A DNA stretch of 64,000 nucleotides. It comes from UBA1479 sp963976055. Its GTDB lineage: Bacteria; Pseudomonadota; Alphaproteobacteria; Rhodospirillales; Casp-alpha2. Shown one piece after another: positions 43,651-51,212 of this stretch. Below the pieces are notes generated by a model. The model was not told the DNA's origin. It saw only the letters and a program-made list of their open reading frames with translations, and did not search any database. Each line of letters begins with the position of its first letter. Positions within the stretch are counted from its first letter, which is position 1. Where the stretch lies: positions 310,001-374,000 of the forward strand of contig CAXBJB010000004.1 in assembly GCA_963976055.1 (NCBI GenBank). The letters are read 5' to 3'. The position numbers and the translations under genes were made by a program.

Positions 43651-45333
43651 ATGAACGCGATCAACAATATCACAATCTCCAAGAAGCTGATTGCCGCCTT
43701 CCTGACCCTGGTCGTCATCATCGGCGCACTGGCGGGGGTGACCACGATCAATACCAATGCGGCCCAGAAACAGGTCGACGATACGGCGCGCATCAACGCC
43801 ATCGTCCTGGAACTCGAAGAAGTCCGGGCCCTTGTCGCGGCCCAGCAGGCCGCCATCCGCGGCCTGCTGATCAGCGGCAACCGGGATTACATCAAGTCCT
43901 ACACGGTGGCCAAAACGGCCTATCTGGAAAAGGTCACGAAACTGGCATCGAGCCTGACCGTGCCCGCGGCAAAGCAGTACTTGCTGGCTGCCGACACCCA
44001 TGTCCGCAAATGGCAGGACACGATCGTCGACCGGCAGATCACGTTGATGCATCAGCGCTTCACCGTGGATGAAGCCCGGGTTCTCGAAGCCAACGGTTAC
44101 GGCGAACACGAGATCGGCAAGGCGTTCGAAAGCTTCGACGCCCTGAAGAAACTTGCGGTCGGCCTGATGAACAAGAACCGTGACGCCGTGGCCGGCGAAT
44201 TCAAGATGACCCTGATCAGCCTGTTTCTCGGCACGGTCATCGCCCTGGTGTTCGCCGTTCTGGCCTGGCTGACGCTGTCGCGCGGCATCGCGCGGCCGAT
44301 CGACGCCATGGCGCGGTTCATGGAAGACATGGCCGAAGGGGACTACGACACGGAAACCGAGGGCCAGAAGCGCAAGGACGAGATCGGCAACATGGCGCGT
44401 TCAGTGGAATTCTTCCGCCAGCGCCTGATCGAGAACCGTGATCTTCAGGCTCAGCAGTTGAAGGATCAGCAGGCGCAGCTTGAACGTGCGCAGAAGCTTG
44501 CGGCGCTGACGACGGCGTTCGATGCGACGGTGAGCGAGGTGCTCGGCGTGGTGTCGTCGGCCTCGACGGAACTGCAGGCGACGGCGAGCAGCATGCGCGG
44601 TACGGCGGAAACGACGACCCGTCAGTCGTCCTCCGTGGCGGCGGCCTGCGAGCAGACGGCGGCCAACGTGCAGACCGTGGCGACGGCGACGGAGGAGTTG
44701 ACCGCGTCAGTCCGCGAGATCACCCAGCAGATGGCGCGGTCCTCGCAAAAGGCCGGCCAGGCGGTGACCGAGGCCGATCAGGTCCAGGGCAAGGTCGACG
44801 GTCTGGTCGAGGCGGCCCAGGCGATCGGCCAGGTGGTGGAGCTGATCAACGAAATCGCCGAGAAGACCAACCTGCTGTCGCTCAACGCGACGATCGAGGC
44901 GGCGCGCGCCGGCGAAGCCGGCAAGGGCTTTGCAGTGGTTGCGTCGGAGGTCAAGAACCTGGCGGCCCAGACCAAGCGGTCGACGGAGGAAGTGGCGGCC
45001 CATGTCGCCAAGATCCAATCGACGACGGGCGAGGCGGCGAGCGCGATCAACCTGATCAAGGCGACCATCTCCGAGGTCAACGAGATGACGGCGGCCGTGG
45101 CCGCCGCGGTCGAGGAACAGGCCGCCGCGACCCAGGAGATCAGCCGCAACTGCGAACAGGCCGCGGCCGCGACGCAAGAGGTCTCAAGTTCGATCTCAAG
45201 CGTACAGGTCGCCGCCAACGACACCGACGGCTCGGCCTCCGAGGTTCTGCACGCGTCCGACGAACTGGCGCAGAAGTCGTCGTCCCTGCAGCAGATCGTG
45301 CAGACCTTCCTGCATGATGTGCGTGCCGCCTAG
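43651..45333 (+). CDS. Methyl-accepting chemotaxis protein
   Basis: A 560-residue chemoreceptor: a membrane helix (about 10-32), a periplasmic CHASE3/4-helix-bundle-type domain (33-188), a second helix (about 190-212), a HAMP domain (SRGIARPIDAMARFMEDMAEGDY), and a signalling domain with hairpin tip region EKTNLLSLNATIEAARAGEAG. The tip has LLSLNA instead of the usual LLALNA. It lacks a C-terminal CheR-tethering pentapeptide. No che operon is in the window. The preceding periplasmic gene is probably cotranscribed. Confidence 0.95.
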   Translation: MNAINNITISKKLIAAFLTLVVIIGALAGVTTINTNAAQKQVDDTARINAIVLELEEVRALVAAQQAAIRGLLISGNRDYIKSYTVAKTAYLEKVTKLASSLTVPAAKQYLLAADTHVRKWQDTIVDRQITLMHQRFTVDEARVLEANGYGEHEIGKAFESFDALKKLAVGLMNKNRDAVAGEFKMTLISLFLGTVIALVFAVLAWLTLSRGIARPIDAMARFMEDMAEGDYDTETEGQKRKDEIGNMARSVEFFRQRLIENRDLQAQQLKDQQAQLERAQKLAALTTAFDATVSEVLGVVSSASTELQATASSMRGTAETTTRQSSSVAAACEQTAANVQTVATATEELTASVREITQQMARSSQKAGQAVTEADQVQGKVDGLVEAAQAIGQVVELINEIAEKTNLLSLNATIEAARAGEAGKGFAVVASEVKNLAAQTKRSTEEVAAHVAKIQSTTGEAASAINLIKATISEVNEMTAAVAAAVEEQAAATQEISRNCEQAAAATQEVSSSISSVQVAANDTDGSASEVLHASDELAQKSSSLQQIVQTFLHDVRAA

Positions 45334-45354
45334 GAGGCGGCCAAGACAAACTCT

Positions 45355-45422
45355 TTCCTCCTCCCTCCTCCCTCCTCCCGGATACCCGACCGGCGCCGCG
45401 GCGCCGGTCGGGATTTTGTTTT
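45355..45422 (+). terminator. Pyrimidine-rich 3' UTR and perfect-palindrome terminator
   Basis: After the chemoreceptor stop comes three tandem copies of a CTCCTCC heptamer, then a 28-bp perfect palindrome (45385-45412, arms CCCGACCGGCGCCG) followed by ATTTTGTTTTC. The hairpin plus T-tract is a strong intrinsic terminator. The repeated anti-Shine-Dalgarno sequence before it could also make a 3'-UTR small RNA. Confidence 0.8.
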
Positions 45423-45493
45423 CACCCCGCCGGCCAGCCGGGGCCGGAACGTGGCGCTTCAGCGGCCTGATTCCGATTGTTTGTTCGGTATCG

Positions 45494-45527
45494 ACCTAGG
45501 TATGTGTTTCAGGCATACTTAAGTATG
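45494..45527 (+). promoter_or_regulatory. Paired palindromic motif upstream of the NarL-type regulator
   Basis: ACCTAGGTATG (45494-45504) and the perfect 14-bp palindrome CATACTTAAGTATG (45514-45527), ending 58 nt before the regulator start. The second site shares CATACYTAAGTAT with 42893-42905. The spacing of about two helical turns fits binding by dimers, possibly of the regulator itself. Confidence 0.45.
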
Positions 45528-45585
45528 GGGTGGGAATCATCCGGTTGCGGAGCAACGCGGCCGCAAGACAAAAGAGGCAGGCAGA

Positions 45586-46218
45586 ATGCGATTGCTGTTC
45601 GCCGATGACCATCCGATGTTTCTCGACGCAGTGCGTGAGCATCTTAACCGCGCCTTCCCCGATGTTGAAATTCAGGCGGCATCCAATCTCGACGAAGTGA
45701 CGGCCAAGCTTTCGAGCAAGGGGAAGTACGACCTTGTGGTCCTGGACTTCTCCATGCCCGGGATGGACGGCACGGAAGGGGTCAAGCGGCTTCGCTCCGC
45801 CTATCCAGATTTGGCCATTGCCGTGACCTCCGGCGTCGCCAAGACACGGGATGTGAAGACCGTTCTGGATCTCGGCGCCCATGGCTATCTCCCGAAAACC
45901 TTGACCGGGTCCGCCTATGCGGGGGCCCTTCGCGTGATCGCCGAGGGCGGCACTTACGTGCCCGTGGAAACCATGCAGGCGCTGGCCGCCGAGGCGGCGG
46001 ACCGTAAGATCAATGCGGAAGGCCTGACGCCCCGCGAGATGGAGGTGCTTGAGGGCATCGCCGACGGAAAGCCGAATAAGCAGATCGCCCGTGACTTGGA
46101 AATCCACGAAGTCACGGTGAAACTGCACGCACGCAGCATCTTCAAAAAAATCGGCGTGCAGAACCGTTCGCAAGCGGCCGTTGTCGCCCGCGAACGGGGA
46201 CTCGTTTCGAGGGGCTAG
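45586..46218 (+). CDS. NarL/FixJ-type response regulator
   Basis: A 210-residue regulator: receiver (2-118) with ADDHPMF, phospho-acceptor Asp in VVLDFSMPGMDG, and TSGVAK/PKTL; and a LuxR-type helix-turn-helix (145-205) with LTPREMEVLEGIADGKPNKQ and VTVKLHARSIFKKIGVQNRS. It has a GAGGCAGGCAG ribosome site. It has no adjacent kinase of its own and may receive phosphate from the giant hybrid kinase 3 kb upstream, which is inference. Confidence 0.93.
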   Translation: MRLLFADDHPMFLDAVREHLNRAFPDVEIQAASNLDEVTAKLSSKGKYDLVVLDFSMPGMDGTEGVKRLRSAYPDLAIAVTSGVAKTRDVKTVLDLGAHGYLPKTLTGSAYAGALRVIAEGGTYVPVETMQALAAEAADRKINAEGLTPREMEVLEGIADGKPNKQIARDLEIHEVTVKLHARSIFKKIGVQNRSQAAVVARERGLVSRG

Positions 46219-46257
46219 GTGCAAGGAACTTACTGACCCTTATGAACGCGGGCCGTC

Positions 46258-46689
46258 ATGGGCATTTCGTGGAACATCCATAAGGCCGAAAATCTTGTCA
46301 GCTTTTCCCTCTTCGGGCAGTCAAGCTTGCTCGAGACGGTGGATGCGTTGCGCGATTTGGCCGCCGCACCGGACTTTAGCCCCGGCATGCGCCGGCTTTA
46401 CGTCTGCGACGACGATCTGACAGCCGCCCCCGGGCTTGATTCCACCCAAGGTGCTTTCGTCGATGTGTTGGGCTACCAGATCGCCAAGATGTTCGACCAT
46501 CCGGCGACCGCGGCCTACGTTTACCGGCGAAGCAACACCGTCGCCGCCGACCGTTTCGCGATCACCGCGCGGGTATGCGACGCGATCTATGCCCGCGACG
46601 GCAAGGGGCCCATGGACCGCAAGGTGTTTGAAGACATCGAAGGCGCCGTGGCGTGGTTGAACCTGCCGCCGGGCTTCCGACCGTCGTAG
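46258..46689 (+). CDS. Hypothetical protein, possibly STAS/SpoIIAA-like
   Basis: A 143-residue soluble protein. The pattern (WNIHKAENLVSFSLFGQSSL, a helix, then FSPGMRRLYVCDDDLT, and IAKMFDHPATAAYVYRR) resembles SpoIIAA-like STAS proteins with a five-stranded sheet. Sequence similarity alone is weak. It follows the NarL-type regulator by 39 nt on the same strand and is probably cotranscribed. Confidence 0.6.
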   Translation: MGISWNIHKAENLVSFSLFGQSSLLETVDALRDLAAAPDFSPGMRRLYVCDDDLTAAPGLDSTQGAFVDVLGYQIAKMFDHPATAAYVYRRSNTVAADRFAITARVCDAIYARDGKGPMDRKVFEDIEGAVAWLNLPPGFRPS

Positions 46690-46747
46690 GAACCGTTCCC
46701 AGATATGAAGGATCGGAAATTTCCGAAAGTTTTCGACCTTTATCTTT

Positions 46748-47938
46748 TTAAGAATTTGCCCTCTGAACCCCATGAGTGGGAGGCCGTAATGCCATCAGAG
46801 AGATGAAAGAGACGAGCCCCAGCACGCCCGAAAGCATCAGTACGGCGGCGCCCATATGGTCGATCGCGAGGGCAAACAGGAAAGGGGCCCCGGCTTGGAC
46901 GAAACGGGCCGGTGCCATCAACAATCCCTGGCGCCGTCCGTATCCCACCGCCCCGAAGATGGCGAGGGGGAGCGTCCCGTTGGTGATGGTGAGGATGCCG
47001 TTTCCGGCACCGTGCAACAGGGAGAATGCAGATGCGGCCGGTGCTCCGGCGACTAGTATTACGGCGGCACCCAAGGGGTGGGTTAGTGCCGCCAGCCGTG
47101 CGGACAGCAAGGGGTGAAAATGTTTTAAGAATCCGAACTCCAGCAGCCGGCCCACAACCTGGGCCGGGCCGACCAGGGCCGCCGCCGCGATTGCAACGGC
47201 AGGAGAGGTCCCGGCCTCTTGGAGTATTCGGGGAAGATGGGCCGCCATCGCGGTACTGGTGAACCATGTGATCGCGAAGACCAGTGCCAGGATTGCGGCG
47301 GCGAATCTGGGGGACTCTCCCGAATTCGCGGATTGATGGGTGTGCCCGGCGGCCTCGTCGCTGGTCGGCACGCCGTTTTCTTTCGGCACGAACAGTCGGT
47401 TAAGCGGCAGGCCGATAACAAGATGGGCGGCGGCCCAGGCGAAACAGGCGGCCCGCCAGCCGATCTCGGCCTCCATGAAGGCGGTGATCGGCCAGCAGAT
47501 GGTGCTGGCGAATCCGGCCATCAGCGTGATGCCGGTGATGGCGCCCCGGGCGTCGCGGCCGTAGAGGCCGGCCAGGGTGGCGAAGGCCGCGTCATAAAGG
47601 CCCATGGACATGCCGACGCCGATGACGAGCCAGGCGGCGAACAGGCCGTGGGCACCTTCGGCCAGGCCGAGCATCCCCAGTCCGACGGCGAATACGACGT
47701 TCGCAGACCACAGAAGGTCGCGCCCTCCCAGCCTGTCGATCCGGCGCCCGACGGTCGGGCCGAGCAGCGCCGACAGGATCAGGGCCGCGGAAAAGGCGCC
47801 ATAGACCAGCCCGGTCGTGACGCCGATCTCGGCCGCCATGGGTTCGGCCAGGATTGCGGGCAGGTAATAGGTCGACCCCCAGCCCAGGGTTTGCCCTGCA
47901 CCGACGGCGATGACGACGGCTCTGCGTTGGGTCGCCAT
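46748..47938 (-). CDS. MFS transporter
   Basis: A 396-residue 12-helix major facilitator protein. The N-terminal half has GWGSTYYLPAILAEPMAAEIG and a loop 2-3 motif GRRIDRLGGRDLL. It starts 9 nt after the stop of the ArsO-like flavoprotein, so the two are one unit behind the Cys-rich PadR regulator. Export of an arsenical or of an arsO product is inferred from context only; the sequence is not ArsJ or ArsB. Confidence 0.88.
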   Translation of the reverse strand: MATQRRAVVIAVGAGQTLGWGSTYYLPAILAEPMAAEIGVTTGLVYGAFSAALILSALLGPTVGRRIDRLGGRDLLWSANVVFAVGLGMLGLAEGAHGLFAAWLVIGVGMSMGLYDAAFATLAGLYGRDARGAITGITLMAGFASTICWPITAFMEAEIGWRAACFAWAAAHLVIGLPLNRLFVPKENGVPTSDEAAGHTHQSANSGESPRFAAAILALVFAITWFTSTAMAAHLPRILQEAGTSPAVAIAAAALVGPAQVVGRLLEFGFLKHFHPLLSARLAALTHPLGAAVILVAGAPAASAFSLLHGAGNGILTITNGTLPLAIFGAVGYGRRQGLLMAPARFVQAGAPFLFALAIDHMGAAVLMLSGVLGLVSFISLMALRPPTHGVQRANS

Positions 47939-47947
47939 GAGTAGCCC

Positions 47948-49336
47948 TTAGGCGCCGGCGGCCGTGCCGGGGCCGCACCCACAGCCCTTCTTGCCAGCGG
48001 TCTTGGCATCCATGTCGCGGACGCAGCAGGCATCGACGTCTTCGGGCGCCGGCCCACCGCAGCAGGCGGATTCCTCCGCCGCGTCCAGCAGGCTGCACAC
48101 GCCCGTTTCCGGCAGGTCCAGTTCGACCCGGTGCGCCGCCGCCACATCGCCCGCCAGCCAGGCGGCGATGGAGCGGACCTGCTCATAGCCCGTGGTCATC
48201 AAGAATGTCGGCGCGCGGCCGTAGGATTTCATCCCGACGATGAAGAAATCGGGTTCCGGATGGCTCAACTCGCGCACGCCGTGGGGTCGCACGGTGCCGC
48301 AGCTGTGCAGGTTGGGGTCGATCAGCGGCGCCAGGTCGTTGACGGCCTCCAGCCAGGGATCGAGGCCCAGACGCACCTCGCGCAGCATGTCGAGTTGAGG
48401 GCGGAAGCCGGTGGCGACGACGATGCGGTCGACTTGCCGTCGCTCATCGGCCCCGTCCAAGGCGCCGTCGACGTCAAGACCGTCGCCGTTGCGCGAGACA
48501 GCGCGCACGGAGAAGGGACGGAGCAGGGTCAGGCGGCCCGAGTCCACGGCCGCGCGTGTTCGAACACCCAGGTCGCCGCGCGCCGGAAGGGCGTCGGCGG
48601 CGCCGCCGCCGAACAGCGTGTTGCCGGTATCGCGACGCACGGCCCAGACGATTTCCGTCTCGGGCGCGGCATCTTTCAGGTCCAACAGGTCGAGCAGCAC
48701 GTTGAAGGCCGAATGGCCGCTGCCGACCACCAGGGTTCGCTTGCCGGCGTAATCGGCGCGATTGCGGCCCAGTACGTCGGGGATGCCGTAGGCGATGCGG
48801 TCGGTGCAGTCGGCTTCGCCGGGCACCGGCAGACCACCGGCCCCCATGGGGTTCGGCGCGGTCCAGGTACCGGAGGCATCGATCACCGCCGCGGCGTCAA
48901 CCGAAGAGCCGTCGGCAAGGTGAATTTCAAACGGCCGCTCCGCGCGACCTTCGGACCGGACTTTGTCCATGCCCTTGCGGTCGAGGGCGATGACCTTGGC
49001 ATTGAGGCGCAGGTGGGGGCGGATCGCCATGTGGGCCGCGAGCGGCGTCAGGTAGCGATCGACGATCTCGCCGCCCGTGGGCAGGGCGTCGGGATCGGGC
49101 GCTTGCCATCCCGCGCCTTCCAGCAGGCCGCGGGCCGCCTTGTCGATGTTGTATCGCCACGGCGAGAACAGGCGCACATGGCCCCATTGGCGCATGGCGG
49201 CACCCGGTTCGGCGCCGGCTTCCAGAATGACGAAGGGCAGGCCGTATTCGTGCAGATGCGCGGCGGCGGCGAGGCCGACCGGACCGGCGCCGATGATCGC
49301 GATGGGCAGGTCCGATCGAGGTGAAGAAGCGGGCAT
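47948..49336 (-). CDS. arsO: ArsO-like flavin-dependent monooxygenase with Cys-rich tail
   Basis: A 462-residue FAD/NAD(P)-binding protein. IIGAGPVGLAAAAHL (FAD) lies at residues 14-28, GTWTAPNPMG in mid-protein, and VVGSGHSAFNVLLDLL (NADPH) near residue 207. The last 50 residues carry seven cysteines (GVCSLL, SACCGGP, ACCVRD, GCGCG), suitable for binding As(III) or another soft metal. Putative flavin monooxygenases called ArsO occur in ars operons and their reaction is not firmly known. It is followed by an MFS gene and preceded by a PadR-type regulator; the same 13-bp motif lies before each of these two genes. Confidence 0.8.
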   Translation of the reverse strand: MPASSPRSDLPIAIIGAGPVGLAAAAHLHEYGLPFVILEAGAEPGAAMRQWGHVRLFSPWRYNIDKAARGLLEGAGWQAPDPDALPTGGEIVDRYLTPLAAHMAIRPHLRLNAKVIALDRKGMDKVRSEGRAERPFEIHLADGSSVDAAAVIDASGTWTAPNPMGAGGLPVPGEADCTDRIAYGIPDVLGRNRADYAGKRTLVVGSGHSAFNVLLDLLDLKDAAPETEIVWAVRRDTGNTLFGGGAADALPARGDLGVRTRAAVDSGRLTLLRPFSVRAVSRNGDGLDVDGALDGADERRQVDRIVVATGFRPQLDMLREVRLGLDPWLEAVNDLAPLIDPNLHSCGTVRPHGVRELSHPEPDFFIVGMKSYGRAPTFLMTTGYEQVRSIAAWLAGDVAAAHRVELDLPETGVCSLLDAAEESACCGGPAPEDVDACCVRDMDAKTAGKKGCGCGPGTAAGA

Positions 49337-49367
49337 GATAGGGTCCTTGTTTGATGCTCAATGCATT

Positions 49368-49380
49368 GATGGGTAATATA
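49368..49380 (-). promoter_or_regulatory. 13-bp motif upstream of arsO, candidate PadR-type operator
   Basis: GATGGGTAATATA, identical to 49834-49846, starting 32 nt before the arsO start. It abuts the perfect palindrome TCAATGCATTGA (49358-49369). The corresponding copy lies 38 nt before the regulator start, so position and orientation are conserved. Confidence 0.55.
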
Positions 49381-49397
49381 AAAAGGTCAAAAAAATA

Positions 49398-49796
49398 TCA
49401 GCCGCAGTCCTCGGTCCGGCAGATCCCTTCGCTGTTGGTGGAAACGCAGGCGCCGACCTCGGCCCAGGCCTTTACCGCGACCTGGAATGCCGTCTGTCCC
49501 TTGTCGGTGATCGTGTAGATCTTCCGCTTCCGTCCGCTCACGACCTCTTCGCGGACGGTGACGTAGCCGCCCTTCTCGAACTCCTTCAGAACCGGATAGA
49601 GGGCGCCCGGTGTCGGCGAGCAGCAGCCCTGTGTCGTATCCTCCACGGCCTTGGAGATTTCATAGCCGTGCATGGGGCGCCGATTGAGGACACAGAGGAT
49701 AAAGAACTTCGACAGGCTCATCTTGATCAGCCCGTTCCAATAGACGGGATCGGTGTAGTCGATCTCTGGCGGCGGGACGGGGGCTAATCGGGGCAT
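49398..49796 (-). CDS. Cys-rich PadR-family regulator, candidate arsenical sensor
   Basis: A 132-residue winged-helix protein of PadR type: MSLSKFFILCVLNRRPMHGYEISKAV, the recognition region SPTPGALYPVLKEFEKGGYV, and wing VVSGRKRKIYTITDKG. It has a vicinal Cys pair in the DNA-binding domain (TQGCCSPT) and three cysteines at the end (GACVSTNSEGICRTEDCG). Thiol clusters suggest metalloid sensing, and the downstream genes are arsO and an MFS exporter. I chose ATG 49796 (MPRLAPVPPPEID); a TTG at 49823 is less likely. Confidence 0.8.
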   Translation of the reverse strand: MPRLAPVPPPEIDYTDPVYWNGLIKMSLSKFFILCVLNRRPMHGYEISKAVEDTTQGCCSPTPGALYPVLKEFEKGGYVTVREEVVSGRKRKIYTITDKGQTAFQVAVKAWAEVGACVSTNSEGICRTEDCG

Positions 49797-49833
49797 GGCT
49801 CTACCGGGACAGTGAATGAACAAAAAATATTAC

Positions 49834-49862
49834 GATGGGTAATATATTGTCCATCAATATAT
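49834..49862 (-). promoter_or_regulatory. Operator-like region upstream of the PadR-type gene
   Basis: GATGGGTAATATA (49834-49846), identical to the site before arsO, overlaps the inverted repeat ATATATTG-TCCAT-CAATATAT (49842-49862, perfect 8-bp arms). It lies 38-66 nt before the regulator start, consistent with autoregulation. Confidence 0.55.
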
Positions 49863-49945
49863 CAAGCCCTCCCGGCTACTGCCTGCAATGCCCATCATCG
49901 TCCATCCTGGCTCGCATGGCGCCCTACAGGAGGTTAGGATAGGCC

Positions 49946-50920
49946 ATGGCAAAACAGAAAAAGAACGGCGTTTCGGGTGCCCGGCCCGCCGCCATCGATC
50001 CGGCGCTTGCGGCGCGCATCTGCTGGTATCACTTCCGCGAGGGACAAACCCAGCAAGAGGTGGCCGACCGCGTCGGGCTCAACCGCGCGACGGTGAACCG
50101 CGTCATCAACGATGCCCGCCGCGAAGGGGTTGTCCGAGTCACTCTGGACCTGCCGCTGGCGCCCTGCCTGGAAGCCGAGAATGCGCTGCGCGAAACGTTC
50201 GGGTTGCAGGATGCCGTGATCGTGCCGGCGCCCGCCGACGAGGACGACGTGCGCCGGGTGGTCGGCCTGGCCGCGGGGCAATATCTTTCCGGTGTGCTGG
50301 CGCCCGACGCCTTCCTTGGGCTCGGCTGGGGCGCGACGATCCATGCCGCCGGATTCAGCCTGATCCCGCGCGACGGGGCGGCGAACGCCGTCGTCTCCCT
50401 GTCCGGCGGCCTGTCGCAAAGCGGCGCCATCAACCCTTACGACAACGCCGCCGCGTTCGCCCGCGTGCTGGGCGCCGGCTGCTATTACATGACCGCGCCG
50501 ATGATCGCGGAAACGGCCGCCGCCCGGGCCACCTTTGCCGAGAGCGAGCCGGTCCGCCGGATCTACGACATTGCCGGGCGGTGCCAGGCGGCGCTGATTT
50601 CGGCGGTCGATCTGTCGGCCAAGACGAAGATGGTGGAATACGGCGTGCTGACCCACGATCAGATCGCGGACCTGAAGGGTGCGGGGTCGGTCGGCAATAT
50701 CTGCGACTATTTCATCGACGCGGCCGGACGGATGGTCGATCACGAGATCAATGCCCGCACCCTGTCGGTACCGTTCGAGACGCTGCGCCGTATCCCCAAT
50801 GTCATCCTTGCGGCCGGGGGCACGTTCAAGGCCGAGATCGTGCGCGCCGCCCTGGCCGCCGGTCTGGCCAATACGCTGATCACGGACGAGAAGTGCGCGG
50901 CGGTTCTGCTACGCGGCTAG
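49946..50920 (+). CDS. SorC/DeoR-type sugar-binding transcriptional regulator
   Basis: A 324-residue regulator. The N-terminal HTH (ICWYHFREGQTQQEVADRVG and LNRATVNRVINDARREGVV) and a SorC-type effector domain (LGLGWGATIHAAGFSLIP, VVSLSGGLSQSG, DLKGAGSVGNICDYFID) are clear. Family members sense phosphorylated sugars; CggR of this family controls gapA. The arsJ/GAPDH operon converges from the other side, but a palindromic element lies between, so control of it is only a possibility. The stop codon is part of that element's terminal repeat. Confidence 0.9.
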   Translation: MAKQKKNGVSGARPAAIDPALAARICWYHFREGQTQQEVADRVGLNRATVNRVINDARREGVVRVTLDLPLAPCLEAENALRETFGLQDAVIVPAPADEDDVRRVVGLAAGQYLSGVLAPDAFLGLGWGATIHAAGFSLIPRDGAANAVVSLSGGLSQSGAINPYDNAAAFARVLGAGCYYMTAPMIAETAAARATFAESEPVRRIYDIAGRCQAALISAVDLSAKTKMVEYGVLTHDQIADLKGAGSVGNICDYFIDAAGRMVDHEINARTLSVPFETLRRIPNVILAAGGTFKAEIVRAALAAGLANTLITDEKCAAVLLRG

Positions 50921-51181
50921 AGCCTATCATCTTGATACGGAACCACTGAGACGGCGAATGACGTGCTCTGGCCAGGAAGGCGGCGCGCAGCGATGCGGGG
51001 TCATCGCAAGCGCCGCCTGACGCCGCCAGAGCGCGTCATCCGCCGCCTGCGGTCGGTTGTCCGGGGTTCCGGCGTCGTCGAGGCCGCTCGCCGATGCCCC
51101 GCATCGCCGTCACGTCCTCTCCTATCCGGAAACCCGGACAACCGATCTCAGCCGCTTCCGTATCAAGATGATAGGCTCTAG
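50917..51181. repeat. 265-bp palindromic MITE-like element
   Basis: Ends are inverted repeats: 26 bp identical from CTAG inward (CTAGAGCCTATCATCTTGAT then ACGGAA) and a further 8-9 bp partly matching to TGAGA. Inside are two long imperfect hairpins, 50958-51039 (outer arms ATGACGTGCTCTGGC / GCCAGAGCGCGTCAT) and 51055-51143 (outer arms GGTTGTCCGGGGTTCCGG / CCGGAAACCCGGACAACC). No ORF fits. A solo arm occurs at 42751-42789. It looks like a non-autonomous mobile or REP-like element inserted at the SorC stop codon. Confidence 0.75.
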
Positions 51182-51212
51182 GGATTGGGCCGAACCCGCC
51201 ACCGTCCGGTTC

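Noticed and set aside
42786..45350. CTAGGARGCGGCCAAGAC shared after the kinase and at the chemoreceptor stop as a repeat family
   Set aside because: Only one pair of about 18 bp with a mismatch, partly coding in the second case; chance cannot be excluded.
49946..50920. The SorC-type gene as dedicated regulator of GAPDH-arsJ
   Set aside because: It is convergent with arsJ, separated by the palindromic element, and no shared operator motif was found.
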